From NCBI GenBank assembly GCA_009667805.1, contig CM019070.1:53838451-53902450 (forward strand): 64,000 nucleotides of DNA, written 5' to 3'. Under the pieces are notes generated by a model. That model was given only the letters and a program-made list of their open reading frames with translations. It was not told the DNA's origin and did not search any database. The position numbers and the translations under genes are program-made. Position 1 is the first letter of the stretch, and each line of letters opens with the position of its first letter. This document shows, one piece after another, positions 53,163 to 63,660 of the stretch. Origin of the DNA: Leptobrachium leishanense (lineage: Eukaryota > Chordata > Amphibia > Anura > Megophryidae).

Positions 53163-54650
53163 CGCCTGTGCCAGATTTATATCATTTTATTTTTTTGAAC
53201 CTCAGTTTCCAACCCTGCACTCTTCCACAATACCACAGAGGGGTTACTGTATGATGATACTTGCTGACCTGGCATAAAAGGCACAATATCTGGGAGCACT
53301 GACGCCCATTAGCAGATAAAAAAAAACACTTTTCAATATAGGACCACATGGTCCACCCCTACACTCTTACACAATACTACAGAGGGGTTAGGCTAGGGTC
53401 AGATGAGCGCATTTTCTACGGACTGTGCGTCCGTGCAGTACGGATGTACTTACTGACTGTGACGACAAGGTAGTGGCCAGTGCCACACGGTCCGTTTTTT
53501 TCACTGATGTAGCAGGGAAAATAAATTACAATGAAAGAACATTCTGTCCGTCAAAAATGCTGGACGTATAAATGCAGTCCGTCTGACCTTGTTGCATCAC
53601 TCACACACAAAGCTATGCGGATGTTGTGGATGTGGCGCACTCTCCACGTCCGTTCTAGCAGTATTACGTTCTTGCCTAACCTGCATCCGTTTGCAGCGTC
53701 CGTCAGCCCCCACACTTCTGTGCGGACGTACTTCGTGTGTGGGGCTCCATTTAACACAATTGTATGCTATCACGGACGTACTTATGTGCGGGCAACACGG
53801 ACGTTAACACTGCGTTCGTCTGACCCCAGCCTTACTGTATAATGATACTTGCTGGCCTGGTAGTCTTGCACCAAAGGCACAATATCTGGGTGCACTGACG
53901 CTCATTACCAGATCAAAACCTTTTCAATATAGGGCCACATGGTCCACCCCTGCACTCTTCCACAATACCACAGAGGGGTTACTGTATGATGATACTTGCT
54001 GGCCTGGCATTAAAGGCACAATATCTGGGTGCACTGACGCCCATTAACAGATAAAAAAAAATTCAATATAGGACCAACCACATGGTCCACCCCTGAACTC
54101 TTCCACAATACTACAGAGGGGTTACTGTATGATGATACTTGATGGCCTGGCATTAAAGGCACAATATCTGGGTGCACTGACGCCCATTAACAGATAAAAA
54201 ACTTTTCAATATAGGACCACATGGTCCACCCCTGCACTCTTCCACAATACTACAGAGGGGTTACTGTATGATGATACTTGATGGCCTGGCATTAAAGGCA
54301 CAATATCTGGGTACACTGACGCCCATTACCAGATCAAAAACTCTTCAATATAGAACCACATGGTGCACCCCTGCACTCTTCCACCATACCACAGAGGGGT
54401 TACTGTATGATGATACTTGCTGCCCTGGCAGTCTTGCACCAAAGGCAGAATATCTGCGTGCACTGACGCCCATTCCCAGATTCATATCTTTTTAATATAG
54501 GACCGCATGGTCCATCCCTGCACTCTTCCACAATACCACAGAGGGGTTACTGTATGATAGTACTTGCATGCCTGGCACTAAAGGCACAATATCTGGGTGC
54601 ACTGCCATTGACGCCTGTATCAGATTCATATCCTCAGAGGGGTTACGGTG
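53060..54650 (+). repeat. 3' tandem array of the hAT element
   Basis: Units of about 139-148 bp: ATAGGACCACATGGTCCACC, CTGCACTCTTCCACAATACC, ACAGAGGGGTTACTGTATGA, TGATACTTGCTGGCCTGGCA, TTAAAGGCACAATATCTGGG, TGCACTGACGCCCATTA. Unit starts can be tracked near 53238, 53388, 53972, 54115, 54254, 54393 and 54541. The ACCACATGGT core is palindromic. One unit is split by a MITE. Confidence 0.95.
53391..53831. mobile_element. Harbinger-type MITE (copy e) in the 3' array
   Basis: Ends GGCTAGGGTCAGATGAGCG and CGTTCGTCTGACCCCAGCC; TTA on both sides (53388-53390 and 53832-53834). Neighbouring units read GAGGGGTTACTGTAT without it. Confidence 0.95.
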
Positions 54651-55254
54651 TGACGGCACTGTTGCCGACGCTAAAAGCCCAATTTTAAAGCACCTATTGT
54701 TACTTTCATCCAAAGCCTGCATAAGTTTCACAATAATTTAGCCCAAAAAAACACTAAACTTTTTCTGTGAGTCCTAAAATGTCTTTTCATACAGGCTGCC
54801 GCCCCAAGCAGTTGTTTATGGATAGATTAAAGGAAAAGCATTTACCGTCATATGAAACGTCATTTTTTGGTTTTTACATATTTCTATACATCCTAGAAAT
54901 CCGCCACTTCACGGGCAGGTTATGGGGACCTCCTAGGCACAATATTTGAAGGAAGTTTTCGTTTTTATTTTTAACCCTTATTTAATGGAAAACTCACTGT
55001 CCCTTTAAAAACCTTTTTTAAAAAACATTTTGTCCTTGTTTCCTGTCCCCCAGGGTACTACCCGGACCCCCATACTCCTTTTATGGCAAATATGTAGCAT
55101 ATATGCCCTCTTGGAGGGCACTCTAAAAAAAACGAATTTTCAGCCCCATTGACTTGCATGGGGGTTCGGGTTCGGGTTCAGGTTCGGTCCCGAACAAATG
55201 GGAAGTTCGGGTTCGGGCTCGAACCGAACTCGGTGAGTGTTCGGCTCATCCCTA
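54651..55254 (+). other. hAT right subterminal region
   Basis: About 600 bp between the array and the right end. It holds GGGTTCGGGTTCGGGTTCAG and CCGAACAAATGGGAAGTTCG, the subterminal motifs also near the left end (46745-46830). No coding sequence. Confidence 0.7.
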
Positions 55255-55365
55255 CTTGGCACAACCTTATACTTAGACCTTATTGCAATGTTGTCGATCT
55301 GCCCCTGGTTGGTGAGTGCTGTATTTCTTTCTATTTTTTGTCTACATTTTTTAGATTGTGAGTTC

Positions 55366-55505
55366 CTACGGGAATAGGGCCCTCATCTCCTCCTGTACTG
55401 TTTGTCAAATGTTGTTCAATGTATTGTAACCCTGTCTATACTGTGCCTATTGTACAGCGCTGCAGAATATGCTGGCGCTTTATAAATAAAGAATAATAAT
55501 AATAA
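55366..55505 (+). repeat. L2-like repeat tail
   Basis: GATTGTGAGTTCCTACGGGA, ATAGGGCCCTC, TGTACAGCGCTGCAGAATAT, GGCGCTTTATAAATAAAG and an AATAAT tail. Typical of the 3' end of amphibian L2/CR1-related repeats. Confidence 0.65.
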
Positions 55506-55852
55506 TGTGGTATTGTGCAGTCTGACACCAGAAATTTCATATAATTGAGGATCACTTATGTCCACAGAAATGTTTCATTGGGCAATTATATATTTGTGTG
55601 TTCTGACTACTTCTCACTCAACTGGATGTGGGCTATTGGCTTCCCAAAAAATTATCATTCCTCATCGAAAAAGAAATTTCAAGATAAGTACATACAATAT
55701 CCTAGAGTGCACTCACGTATAGTTTTTTTTCGTCTTTGAAGGGTGAAGAGGAGGAGTCACCCAGAGTAGCACCGCCCTTTAGTGCTTTAGGGAATTTTTA
55801 GATATTTATTATATTCTCTATTAACCCTCACCTAGTGTGCCACCCCTATCCT
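55506..55852. other. Spacer, nothing recognised
   Basis: Mixed sequence between two L2-like tails; no gene. Confidence 0.5.
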
Positions 55853-55902
55853 TTTAGATTGTAAGCTCCTCTCTCCTACTGTATTGTGTGTTGAACCTGT
55901 AT
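55853..55902 (+). repeat. L2-like tail, left half (split)
   Basis: TTAGATTGTAAGCTCCTCTC..TTGAACCTGTAT, cut by the foldback element at 55903. Its right half resumes at 57705 (GTGTATTTGTTATTCTGCCT, TGTACAGCGCTACAGAAC, GCGCTCTACAAA). Confidence 0.65.
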
Positions 55903-57704
55903 CAGGGTAATTCAAAGAGATTCGAAAAGTCACCACACGTTCGGTGTCTTTTCGTCCTCTTCAATTCGGTTCCTTTTGCCGATCCCATTTCGGTGACCCT
56001 GCGGTGTATTCAGCAAGCACCACAGGGTCCCCGAATTGCAGGGAAAAGCTGCCGCAAACCCGACGAAAACAAACCGCAAAACCCACCGAATGGACGCCGA
56101 AAACCCCCAAAAACATCTGGATTAACCTGCTGAAAACCAAGCCCGAGCAGGAGCCGAACACAGCCGAAGCAGCTGAGACCGCAGACGAGGAAGGTGAATA
56201 AATTAGCAAAATAGTTTGTGTGAATCTGTGAAAATGAAACGCTGTTTGCAAAGAAACTACTGAGCGAAAATGTCTGAAATTTGCATATGAGGTCCAATGA
56301 ATGATAATAAAAAGGGCTGTTACAGAAAAAATAAGTAAACTTAACCACTTGGCTGCTATGGACGCGCTCAGCGCGTCCAGCCAAGTTGTTCTCCTGTGCT
56401 ACGGACGCGCTCAGCGCGTCCGAGCACAGGAGGCAGCAATCCGCCGGATTCCGGCGGATTGCTGTGCCCCCCCGGTGCGGGCTGACATCTTGGATGTCAG
56501 CCCAGCACTTGGGAGCCCGGCGGGGACATTAGATGTCATCGCGGCGACGCGATAACATCTAATTCAGGCGCCCCCCCCCCCGCATGTGCGGAGGAGGCGC
56601 CTGAAAGGGAGGGGGGGAGGTCCTTCGGACCTCTCTCCCTCCCGATCGCCGGGGAGCAGGAGGTTAATACAGGCACCGCTTGGAAGGGCACAGCCTGCCC
56701 TTCCAAACGGTGGCTGTCATTAACCCCTGGGGAGCCGGATCACGAATCGGCGCTGAAGAGAGCCGGTTCGTGATCCTTTCCTGGAGCTGGCTGACATCTT
56801 GGATGTTAATGCAGCAATATTGTTCCCATTTCAATTATAATGTGAACAATGATGCTGCACTAACGATTTTTGTATGCAGTGCGTTTGTTAAAAATCGCGT
56901 AATGTTCCCCAAAAAAAAATGTAACGAGACCCCATTTATAATTTTTTTAACAAGCGCACCCCATACAAAATATAACCGCAATTGCTCGCATGTTAAAATG
57001 TGAAAAAAATACACTTTACACGTTGTAAATTATTGAAAATTCATATTTTATTGCATTTTTTGTTATAATATACAGACAGGTCATGACGTATACATATAAT
57101 AATGACATATTATGAATCTGCCGAGTCTGACGGAAAGAACGATATATAATATGTCTGGGTCATATACTAAAATAAGCCTTAAAAACACGTTTAAACATGA
57201 TGAGCAAAACCGGTAAAAATGACCTCAGCACAGAGGCGTGAAACGCCTCACCAGCGAAAGGGTTAAAAAACAAAAAAAACAAATCGGACCGAAAGAATTC
57301 AGAAAAATGCTTAAAGTATCCTAAAAAAATCTATAAGTAAAGAGACTCTTTACTGCAGAATTTTATAATGAACGGTTTATTAGATATTGAATTAAAACGG
57401 GAATATTTTTAACATTGAAACCTATGGGATTCTCCTGAATTAACTTGCCGAATTAAACCACCGAATGGCAGGGCATTTCGGGAACCTTTCACTGCTGGTT
57501 TGTGTTCTCTGAATAGCCAAAGCAGTGCATCTCTATAGGGTTTTCACTGCCCTCGAACAGGCACCGAATGTGCAGGCAATTTGCTAGGATTTGGCGAATT
57601 GCCTGCTCTCTGGATAGCCAAATGGTCAGGAAAGTTAACCGAATGCTGATTTTCAGAATTCGGTTACCTTTCTCAAGCAATTCGGATCTCTTTGGATAAC
57701 CCTG
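55903..57704. mobile_element. Foldback element, CAGGGT..TTCAAAGAGA ends (copy with insert)
   Basis: Left end CAGGGTAATTCAAAGAGATT, right end ATCTCTTTGGATAACCCTG, TAT on both sides (55900-55902 and 57705-57707). The total of 1802 bp includes a 918-bp TTAA-target insert; without it the element is about 880 bp, like its sisters at 58656 and 62735. It has no transposase and is probably non-autonomous. The superfamily is unclear (3-bp duplications). Confidence 0.9.
56345..57262. mobile_element. TTAA-target element nested in the foldback element
   Basis: Flanked by TTAA (56341-56344 and 57263-57266); ends CCACTTGGCTGCTATGGACG and CACCAGCGAAAGGG. The left part is CpG-rich with GGACGCGCTCAGCGCGTCC hairpins and paired GGATGTCAGCC motifs. 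Non-coding; piggyBac-like by target. Confidence 0.85.
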
Positions 57705-57780
57705 TATGTGTATTTGTTATTCTGCCTTCCATTGTACAGCGCTACAGAACTTGTTAGCGCTCTACAAAAACCTGTAACCG
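57705..57780 (+). repeat. L2-like tail, right half (split)
   Basis: Continuation of 55853-55902 after the foldback element: CATTGTACAGCGCTACAGAA and TTAGCGCTCTACAAAA. Confidence 0.6.
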
Positions 57781-58627
57781 TAACTGTAACTGATACAGCT
57801 AAATTGGATATACATGTGTTCAAACCTCTTATCCACATCTCACATTGTTCTGTGTTGAAATCCTTTAAAAGACAAATGAACATCAAAAATATTAAATAAT
57901 GAGATATTCAGAAAGGATTAGTTATAAAAACTTAGTGCCTTAAAAAAGTTTATTTCATCATTTATTATCCAGGATGGATTCAAATCCACTTGATTTGCGA
58001 GTGCTGTATTTAGAGTTAAATGTCTTCTTTGGCAGCTCACTTAACTGCTGCGAATGTGCAAAATCATGCCATGGAGCAGAGCGCAATATATTAACAAGCT
58101 CTACTCTTAAATAATATGTAATTTTGTATAGCGAAATCAAGGTTTGTGAATATCGTGTGCCTCACATACTAATTTAACAAAACAAATGCATCTATCTATA
58201 AAAAAAACACATAAAATTATTAAAGTATATGAACAATGTGTATTAGTAAATGCATACATGCACGGAAACTATTAAAACCTTCAAATAACCAATGTCAATA
58301 CGAAGGATGAATATAAACAAAAAACATGATTGTGCTTAGATTAAAGGAATAACATATAACTATGCTGAAGTATTTTAAGATCAAATTAGGATAATATTGT
58401 GATAGGAAATGAAACGGATCAAAAGAGCTTTCAGTGAAAATACACATGTCAGTTTTATTTGATCTGTTTTCTTTATAGATTCTTCTCTTTGTCTCTTGTT
58501 TTACTCAGGCCCGGAATTGTTTGCAGGAGGGGTCACTTCCATGCGCTTCATGGAAATATGCAAAAAATACACTTGTGTCTAAAACATTTAATTTATTGGT
58601 GTTGGAATATACCAGGATTATGATTAT
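57781..58627. other. Intergenic, nothing recognised
   Basis: AT-rich sequence without classifiable repeats or genes. Confidence 0.5.
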
Positions 58628-59939
58628 CCCCTTCACTACCAAGCTTGAATATAAACAGGGTTATTCAAAGAGATCCGAATTGCTTGAGAAAGGTAACCGA
58701 ACGCTGAAAATCAGCTTTCGGTTACCTTTCTTGGCCATTCGGCTATCCAGAGAGCAGGCAATTCGCCAAATCCTGGCGAATTGCCTGAACATACGGTGCC
58801 TGTTCGGTGCCTGTTCGAGGGCAGTGAAAACCCCATGACAAAGCACTGCTTCGGCTATTCAGAGAACACAAACCAGCAGTGAAAGGTTCCCCTAATGCCC
58901 TGCCATTCGGTGGTTGAATTCAGCAAATTTATTCAGGAGAATCCCATAGGCTTCAATGTTAAAAATATTCCCGTTTTAATCCAGTATCTAATAAACCGTT
59001 TATTATAAAATTCTGCAGTAAAGAGTCTCTTTATTTATAGATGTTTTAGGATATTTTAAGCATTTTTCAGAATTTTTTTTTTTTTTAAAAGTCCGTTTTT
59101 TGTTTTTTTTAAGTTTACTTATTTTTTATGTAACAGCCCTTTTTATTATCATTCCCTGGACCTCATATGTAAATTTCAGACATTTTCACTCAGTAGTTTC
59201 TTTGCAAACAGTGTTTCACTTTTCAATCATTCATACAAATTGTTTTCCTAATTTATTCACTGCCTATTCTGCGGTGTCGGAGGCTGTGTTCGGCTCCTGT
59301 TCGGGTTTTTCTGTGCTTTTCGGCAGGTTAATCCAGATGTTTTTGGGGGTTTTCAGCGTGCATTCGCTGGGTTTTGCGGTTAGTGTTCGTCAGGTTTGCG
59401 GCAGCTTTTCCCTGCAATTCGGGGACCCTGTGGTGTTTGCTGAATACACCGCAGGGTCACCGAAATGGGATCGGCAAAACAAACCGAATTGAAGAGAGCG
59501 AAAAGTCACCGAACGTGCAGTGACTTTTCGAATCTCTTTGGATAACCCTGAAAATCTTCAATTCACAGGCTCTAACAGGTCTAATTCTAGAGCAATGCGA
59601 ATGAGTTTTGTTTATTGCAAACAAAATTAGGTTGCAGATGAGCTCCGGAACGTGACCCTAAAGCATTGCCATCTTGGGCATGACAGCCCAGGTGCTGAAA
59701 CAGTTTGCACAGCTGGGACTCTGAGTCTAAAACGTGGAGGTGCAGCTGATTTAGCACAGAGCAACAGCTGCAGTAGCACATTTTTAGTCAGCAGATGGCG
59801 ATGTCTGCCTGCCGAATATGGCAACTACAGTAAAAAAAAATACACAGTGAATATTCACAATGATTTTTTTATTGTAGAATTAAGGAAAAGTGAATATCCT
59901 GACAGTGGTTTTATCGAAAATTACTTGGTAGTGAAGGGG
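58628..59939. mobile_element. TTAA-target MITE (copy 4) split by a foldback element
   Basis: Left end CCCCTTCACTACC (58628-58640) after a mutated TTAT; right end TTGGTAGTGAAGGGG before TTAA (59940-59943). The interior right part (TTATTGCAAACAAAATTAGG, GTCAGCAGATGGCGATG) is diverged from copies 1-3. 58656-59550 is a later insertion. Confidence 0.8.
58656..59550. mobile_element. Foldback element, CAGGGTTATTCAAAG ends (complete)
   Basis: 895 bp; CAGGGTTATTCAAAGAGATC and AATCTCTTTGGATAACCCTG; AAA on both sides (58653-58655, 59551-59553). It contains the same blocks as 55903-57704 and 62735-63660, but in the reverse orientation. Confidence 0.9.
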
Positions 59940-59943
59940 TTAA

Positions 59944-60386
59944 AGGAGGTGGGGCAGATACATATTTTTGTTGTATGTGTGCAAATGCATCATAAAATCC
60001 AAAAATGCACTGGGCTCCTCATTTAGTATCCTAGTGGTCAAATCAAGAAGTTACACAGTACCGCTACTAGTTGTACGACGTTTCTGTTCTGATGACACAA
60101 TGAAAGCCTTTTCGGTCCTGCCACTGCTCGGCACGACAGGCAGATCGCTGTTAAAATTTTTCCATGCCTGTGTACTTAAAATTCTGCAAAGCTGACAGTA
60201 TTTGAAGGTGTTGCCGGGGCTCGAGTACAGCAGAAATGCCTGGTTAATCACTTGATATTTTGCACCAAGATTGGCATTCTCTGATATATTCCAGTGCAGT
60301 TTCCAGACCTAAAGAAGTGCCCCTACAGGTCTGATGGGAAATTTTTCGCAAGAGATCTCATGAGGATACTTCAGAATATCGTCTTA
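59944..60386. other. Intergenic, nothing recognised
   Basis: No gene or classifiable repeat. Confidence 0.5.
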
Positions 60387-60388
60387 TA

Positions 60389-61946
60389 CAGTGAGGGAAA
60401 AATAATTTGATCCCCTGCTGATTTTGTACGTTTGCCCACTGGCAAAGAAATGATCAGTCTATAATTTTAATGCTAGGTTTATTCTAACAGTGAGAGACCG
60501 AATCACAACAAAAAAAAATCCACCAAAAAAAATGCATTTCAAAAAAGTTATAAATTGATTTGCATTTTAATGAGTGAAATAAGTATTTGACCCCTTCGCA
60601 AAACATGACTTAGTGGCAAAACCCTTGTTGGCAATCACAGAGGTCAGACGTTTCTTGTAGTTGGCCACCAGGTTTGCACACATCTCAGGACTCAGGAGGG
60701 ATTTTGTCCCACTCCTCTTTGCAGATCCTCTCCAAGTCATTAAGGTTTCAAGGCTGACGTTTGGCACCTCGAACCTTCTTCTCCCTCCACCGATTTTCTA
60801 TGGAATTAAGGTCTGGAGACTGACTAGGCCACTCCAGGACCTTAATGTTTTTCTTCTTGAGCCACTCATTTGTTGCCTTGGCTGTCTGTTTTGGTTCATG
60901 GTCATGCTGGAATACCCATCCACGACTCATTTCAATACCCTGGCTGAGGGTAGGAGGTTCTTCTCCCAAGATTTGACGGTACTGTACATGGCCCCATTCA
61001 TCGTCCCTTTGATGTAGTGAAGTTGTCCTGTCCCCTTAGCAGCAAAACACACCCAAAACATAATGCTTTAACCTCCGTGTTTGACGGTGGGGATTGTGTT
61101 CTTGAGGGTCATAGGCAGCATTCCTCCTCCTCCAATGACAGCATGTAGAGTTGATGCCAAAGAGCTCTATTTTGGTCTCATCTGACCACAACACTTTCAC
61201 CCAGATCTCCTCTGAATCATTCAGATGTTCATTGGCAAACTTCAGGCGGGCGTGTACAAGTGCTCTCTTGAGCAGGGGGACCTTGCGGGCACTGGAGGAT
61301 TTCAGTACTTCACAGCAAAGTGTATTACCAATTGATTGGCAAGATCATCCCATGTAGTTCTGGGTTGATTCCTCACCGTTCTCATGATCATTGACACTCC
61401 ACAAGGTGAGATCTTGCATGGAGCCCCAGATCGAGGGAGATTGACAGTTATTTAGTGATTCTTCCATTTGAGAATAATCGCACCTGTTGTCACCTTCTCA
61501 CCAAGCTGCTTGGCGATTGTCTTGTAGCCCATTCCAGCCTTGTGTAGGTCTACGATCTTGTCCCTGACAGCTCTTTGATCTTGGCCATGGTGGAGAGTTT
61601 GGAATCTGATTGCTTCTATAGACAGGTGTCTTTTATACATGTAACAAGCTGAGATTAAGAGCACTCCCTTTAAGAGCGTGTTCCTATTCTCAACTCGTTA
61701 CCTGTATAAAAGACACCTGGGAGCTAGAAATCTTGCTGATTGATAGGGGAGCAAATACTTATTTCACTCATTAAAATGCAAATCAATTTATAACTTTTTT
61801 GAAATGCGTTTTTCTGGATTTATTTGTTGTTGTTCTGTCTCTCACTGTTAGAATAAACCTACCATTAAAATTATAGACTGATCGTTTCTTTGTCAGTGGA
61901 CAAACGTACAAAATCAGCAGGGGATCAAATAATTTTTCCCTCACTG
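60389..61946 (-). mobile_element. Tc1-like transposon with both ends
   Basis: 1558 bp. Inverted repeats of about 200 bp begin CAGTGAGGGAAAAATAATTT and end with the complement TAATTTTTCCCTCACTG, flanked by TA (60387-60388 and 61947-61948), the obligatory Tc1/mariner target. The transposase is on the minus strand and decayed. Confidence 0.95.
60748..61664 (-). pseudogene. Tc1-like transposase remnant
   Basis: N-terminal paired-like helix-turn-helix piece (61452-61664): [39 protein letters not shown]-terminal DDE piece (60748-60969): [20 protein letters not shown], then [20 protein letters not shown] and SIENRWRE; the second catalytic Asp is in FQHDHEPK and the final E in SIENRW. The region between has stops and shifts. 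Full-length relatives are about 340 residues. Confidence 0.93.
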
Positions 61947-61948
61947 TA

Positions 61949-62469
61949 TATCACAGGTCAAAATATATTCTGCTGATCTACTAGACAGCTGGGATGATAG
62001 GACACCCGCCACTTCTCATCCCACCCATTGCCTGCTCACATAATACATTAAATTGTCATTGTAAAAACAGTGATTCTGCATTTTAAAACATGTTAAAATA
62101 AATATAAATCAATACAGGTCAGGCACCCTTAATCCAGAAATCTAAAAGCCTGAAAACCAGAAATGTTTGGAGCCTTCCAGATTTTAGTGACTCTGGAATA
62201 CGGTTATGCACAGGCATTGCTGCTTGGGAACCTGGCTACTGAGTGCTTGTGACGTGGAGCTCGGAGTCACGCTGACTGTGCATCATGTCCGTGGAGTAAC
62301 CTCACACAGTGCTTCCAATGTGTGTACAATACATGCTGGTGGCTGCAGCACGGAAGAGATTGCGTCACTATTGTCGCAATCTCCTTCCTCTCAGATCTTG
62401 GTCTCGCCCAGACTCTGAAATCTGGAATGCTCAGGTTCGCACTCATTCTGGATAACGGGTGCTCAAACT
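61949..62469. other. Spacer, nothing recognised
   Basis: No gene. CACCCTTAATCCAGAAATCT with TTCCAGATTTTAGTGACTC may belong to a repeat, but I cannot classify it. Confidence 0.4.
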
Positions 62470-62672
62470 GGTGCCAGCTGGGTGGAGTAGAGGTAACATC
62501 ACTGCTCTGCGTTGAGAGAGCCTGTGGAGACGTGGGCTCAATCCCAGCAAGAGCACCTTTCCAGTAGGTGTCCTTGGGCAAGACACCTAACAGTACATAC
62601 TCGCCACCCAGGACATACTTGAAAACAAGAGAAATCTCAATGTATCCTTCCTGGTAAAATCCTTTCTCAAAA
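62470..62672 (+). mobile_element. tRNA-derived SINE
   Basis: tRNA-like head with an A-box-like AGCTGGGTGGAGTAGAGG and a B-box-like GTGGGCTCAATCCCAGC (one mismatch to GGTTCAATCC). It is followed by the widespread vertebrate SINE block GTGTCCTTGGGCAAGACACC and a tail CAGGACATACTTGAAAACAA..CTGGTAAAATCC plus A-run. The tail is shared with 4181-4260. Confidence 0.8.
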
Positions 62673-62734
62673 AAAAGTAATGTGGTATTATATTCGGTAT
62701 ACAACGTAGTAACAGACACACATTTAAACACTGT

Positions 62735-63660
62735 CAGGGTTATCCAAAGAGATTCGAAAAGTCACCGCACGTTCGGTGACTTTTCGTTCTCTTCAATTCG
62801 GTTCCTTTTGCAGATTGCATTTCGGTGACCCTGCGGTGTATTCAGTAAGCACCACAGGGTCCCCGAATTGCAGGGAAAAGCTGCCGTAAGCCCACCGAAA
62901 ACTAACCGCAAAACCCATCGAATGCACGCCGAAAACAAGCAAAAACATCTGGATTAACCTTCGAAAAACCCGAGCAGGAGCCGATCACACGCAGCGAAGT
63001 TCGGAGAATCACACAGAGCCGAAGCAGCTGAGACGCAGACGAGGGAGGTGAATAAATTAGCAAAACCATTTGTATGAATCTGTGAAAATGAAACGCTGTT
63101 TGCAAAGAAACTACTGAGCGAAAATGTCTGAAATTTACACAGGAGGTCCAGGGAATGATAATAAAGAGGACTGTTACAGAAAACAGTAAACTTAAAAAAA
63201 AATCAAAAAAAATCGGACTTTTAAAAAAATAAAAAAAATTCAGAAAAATGCTTAAAGTATCCAAAAAATCTATAAATAAAGAGACTTTTTGCTGCAGAAT
63301 TTTACAATGAATGGTTTATTAGATATTGAATTAAATCGGGAATATTTTTAACATTGAAGTCTATGGGATTCTCCTGAATAACTTTGCCGAATTAAACCAC
63401 CGAATGGCATTGGCAGGGCATTAGGGGAACCTTTCACTGCTGGTTTTCGTTCTCTGAATAGCCGAAGCAGTGCTTTTTTATGGGGATTTCACTGCCCTCG
63501 AACAGGCACCGAACAGGCACCGTATGTGCAGGCAATTCGCCAGGATTTGGCGAATTGCCTGCTCTCTGGATAGCCGAATGACCAAGAAAGGTAACCGAAC
63601 GCTGATTTTCAGCGTTCGGTTACCTTTCTCAAGCAATTCGGATCTCTTTGGATAACCCTG
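62735..63660. mobile_element. Foldback element, CAGGGTTATCCAAAG ends (uninterrupted copy)
   Basis: 926 bp; CAGGGTTATCCAAAGAGATT and GGATCTCTTTGGATAACCCTG (complement of the same end). Flanks TGT and TAA do not match, so the target site has changed. It carries the empty TTAA site (about 63190) corresponding to the insert at 56345. Confidence 0.88.

Larger units (their letters stand above)
46735..55254 (+). mobile_element. hAT DNA transposon, full length 8.5 kb, inactive
   Basis: Terminal inverted repeat TAGGGATGAGC / GCTCATCCCTA with an exact 8-bp target duplication CTTGGCAC (46727-46734 and 55255-55262). Subterminal TTCGGG/CCCGAA-rich repeats occur at both ends. On the + strand: TATA box, a 2.2 kb tandem array, a transposase gene (BED zinc finger, DDE domain, hAT dimerisation domain) and a 3' tandem array. 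Two Harbinger-type MITEs are nested in it (52119-52544 and 53391-53831). Frameshifts and a stop make it non-autonomous now, while its ends remain good. Confidence 0.95.

Noticed and set aside
62470..62550. Functional tRNA gene
   Set aside because: A- and B-box-like motifs are present, but the sequence does not close an acceptor stem and continues into a SINE body and tail.
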